From NCBI RefSeq assembly GCF_013373865.1, contig NC_050474.1, positions 17,118,042 to 17,182,041 of the forward strand: a stretch of 64,000 nucleotides of DNA, in the 5' to 3' direction. The translations under genes and the position numbers were made by a program. The notes beneath the pieces are model-generated. The model saw nothing but the letters and a program-made list of their open reading frames with translations, made no database searches and was not told the DNA's origin. Below, in pieces: positions 63,901-64,000 of the stretch. This stretch comes from Monomorium pharaonis (Eukaryota; Arthropoda; Insecta; Hymenoptera; Formicidae). Numbering within the stretch: position 1 is the stretch's first letter; every line of letters begins with the position of its first letter.

Positions 63901-64000
63901 GTAAGTCGTAAGTTTCCAGCGTCGCTCGAGGAAACGAATCCTTCGAGAGACGATGGGGAGCGAGTCGACGAATGAGGATGCAATGATAATCGACCACCCA
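60996..64000. other. AT-rich spacer; GC-richer at the right edge
   Basis: A solo CACCCTGTATA end at about 61711-61721 belongs to the CAGGGTG family. 61830-62080 and 63360-63800 contain plus-strand frames of 80 and 145 codons without recognised domains or clean splice limits. The rest shows nothing I can support. Confidence 0.45.

Overview
This 64 kb window is eukaryotic and looks like an insect nuclear genome. It is AT-rich, with CpG-rich patches, long dinucleotide microsatellites, intron-bearing genes and many small transposon remnants. The mariner lineage, the p62-type autophagy gene copy and the base composition fit a hymenopteran, most likely an ant. That placement is inference; no species-diagnostic sequence was recognised. 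There are no bacterial operons, CRISPR arrays or rRNA genes, and I could not support any tRNA.

Gene content is low. (1) On the minus strand, 13.43-10.93 kb holds a copy of the selective-autophagy receptor p62/SQSTM1 (Drosophila ref(2)P). PB1, ZZ zinc finger, LIR and UBA parts are recognisable across three exons. The copy carries two in-frame stop codons in the PB1 exon and two single-base frameshifts, so it reads as a decaying, intron-retaining duplicate. (2) On the minus strand, three phase-compatible exons at 34.59-34.39, 31.72-31.59 and 29.60-27.63 kb encode at least 767 residues of a basic, low-complexity nuclear protein. It has a CtBP-type PLNLC motif, an AT-hook-like GRKPKK motif and conserved-looking C-terminal blocks. 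I could not name it. Its 5' exons are not identified and probably lie beyond 34.6 kb or outside the window.

Mobile DNA dominates 4.6-25.4 kb. A decayed mariner (7.14-8.05 kb) is followed by a GC-rich repeat, a TTA-flanked hairpin MITE (8.70-8.86 kb) and a poly(A) retroposon with a 13-bp target duplication (9.86-10.17 kb). Next is a 3.1-kb almost complete palindrome (13.56-16.64 kb) with a nested hAT-type MITE. A MITE cluster with a local tandem duplication follows (16.65-17.86 kb), then a 68-bp tandem repeat, a TAA-flanked MITE and two TA-flanked MITEs that abut. After these come an LTR-retroelement start with a tRNA-Lys-type primer-binding site (21.4-21.85 kb), an 860-bp foldback with CA/GT tracts in both arms (22.15-23.01 kb) and a 1-kb element with CAGGGTG ends (24.38-25.42 kb).

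From 35 to 64 kb I find no convincing exon. This part holds AT-rich spacer, more foldback MITEs (36.83, 36.99, 47.05, 59.34 and 60.76 kb), a ~170-bp tandem repeat (40.9-41.5 kb), CT/GA microsatellites and several CpG-rich islands (about 42, 44-45.8, 51.1-51.6, 53.5-54.2, 58.7-59.3 and 60.0-60.7 kb). The islands could be promoters, enhancers or unrecognised exons.

The most unusual things are the 3.1-kb palindrome, the p62 copy whose middle exon is intact while its ends are broken, and the repeated use of single-base changes in A/T runs to break reading frames.
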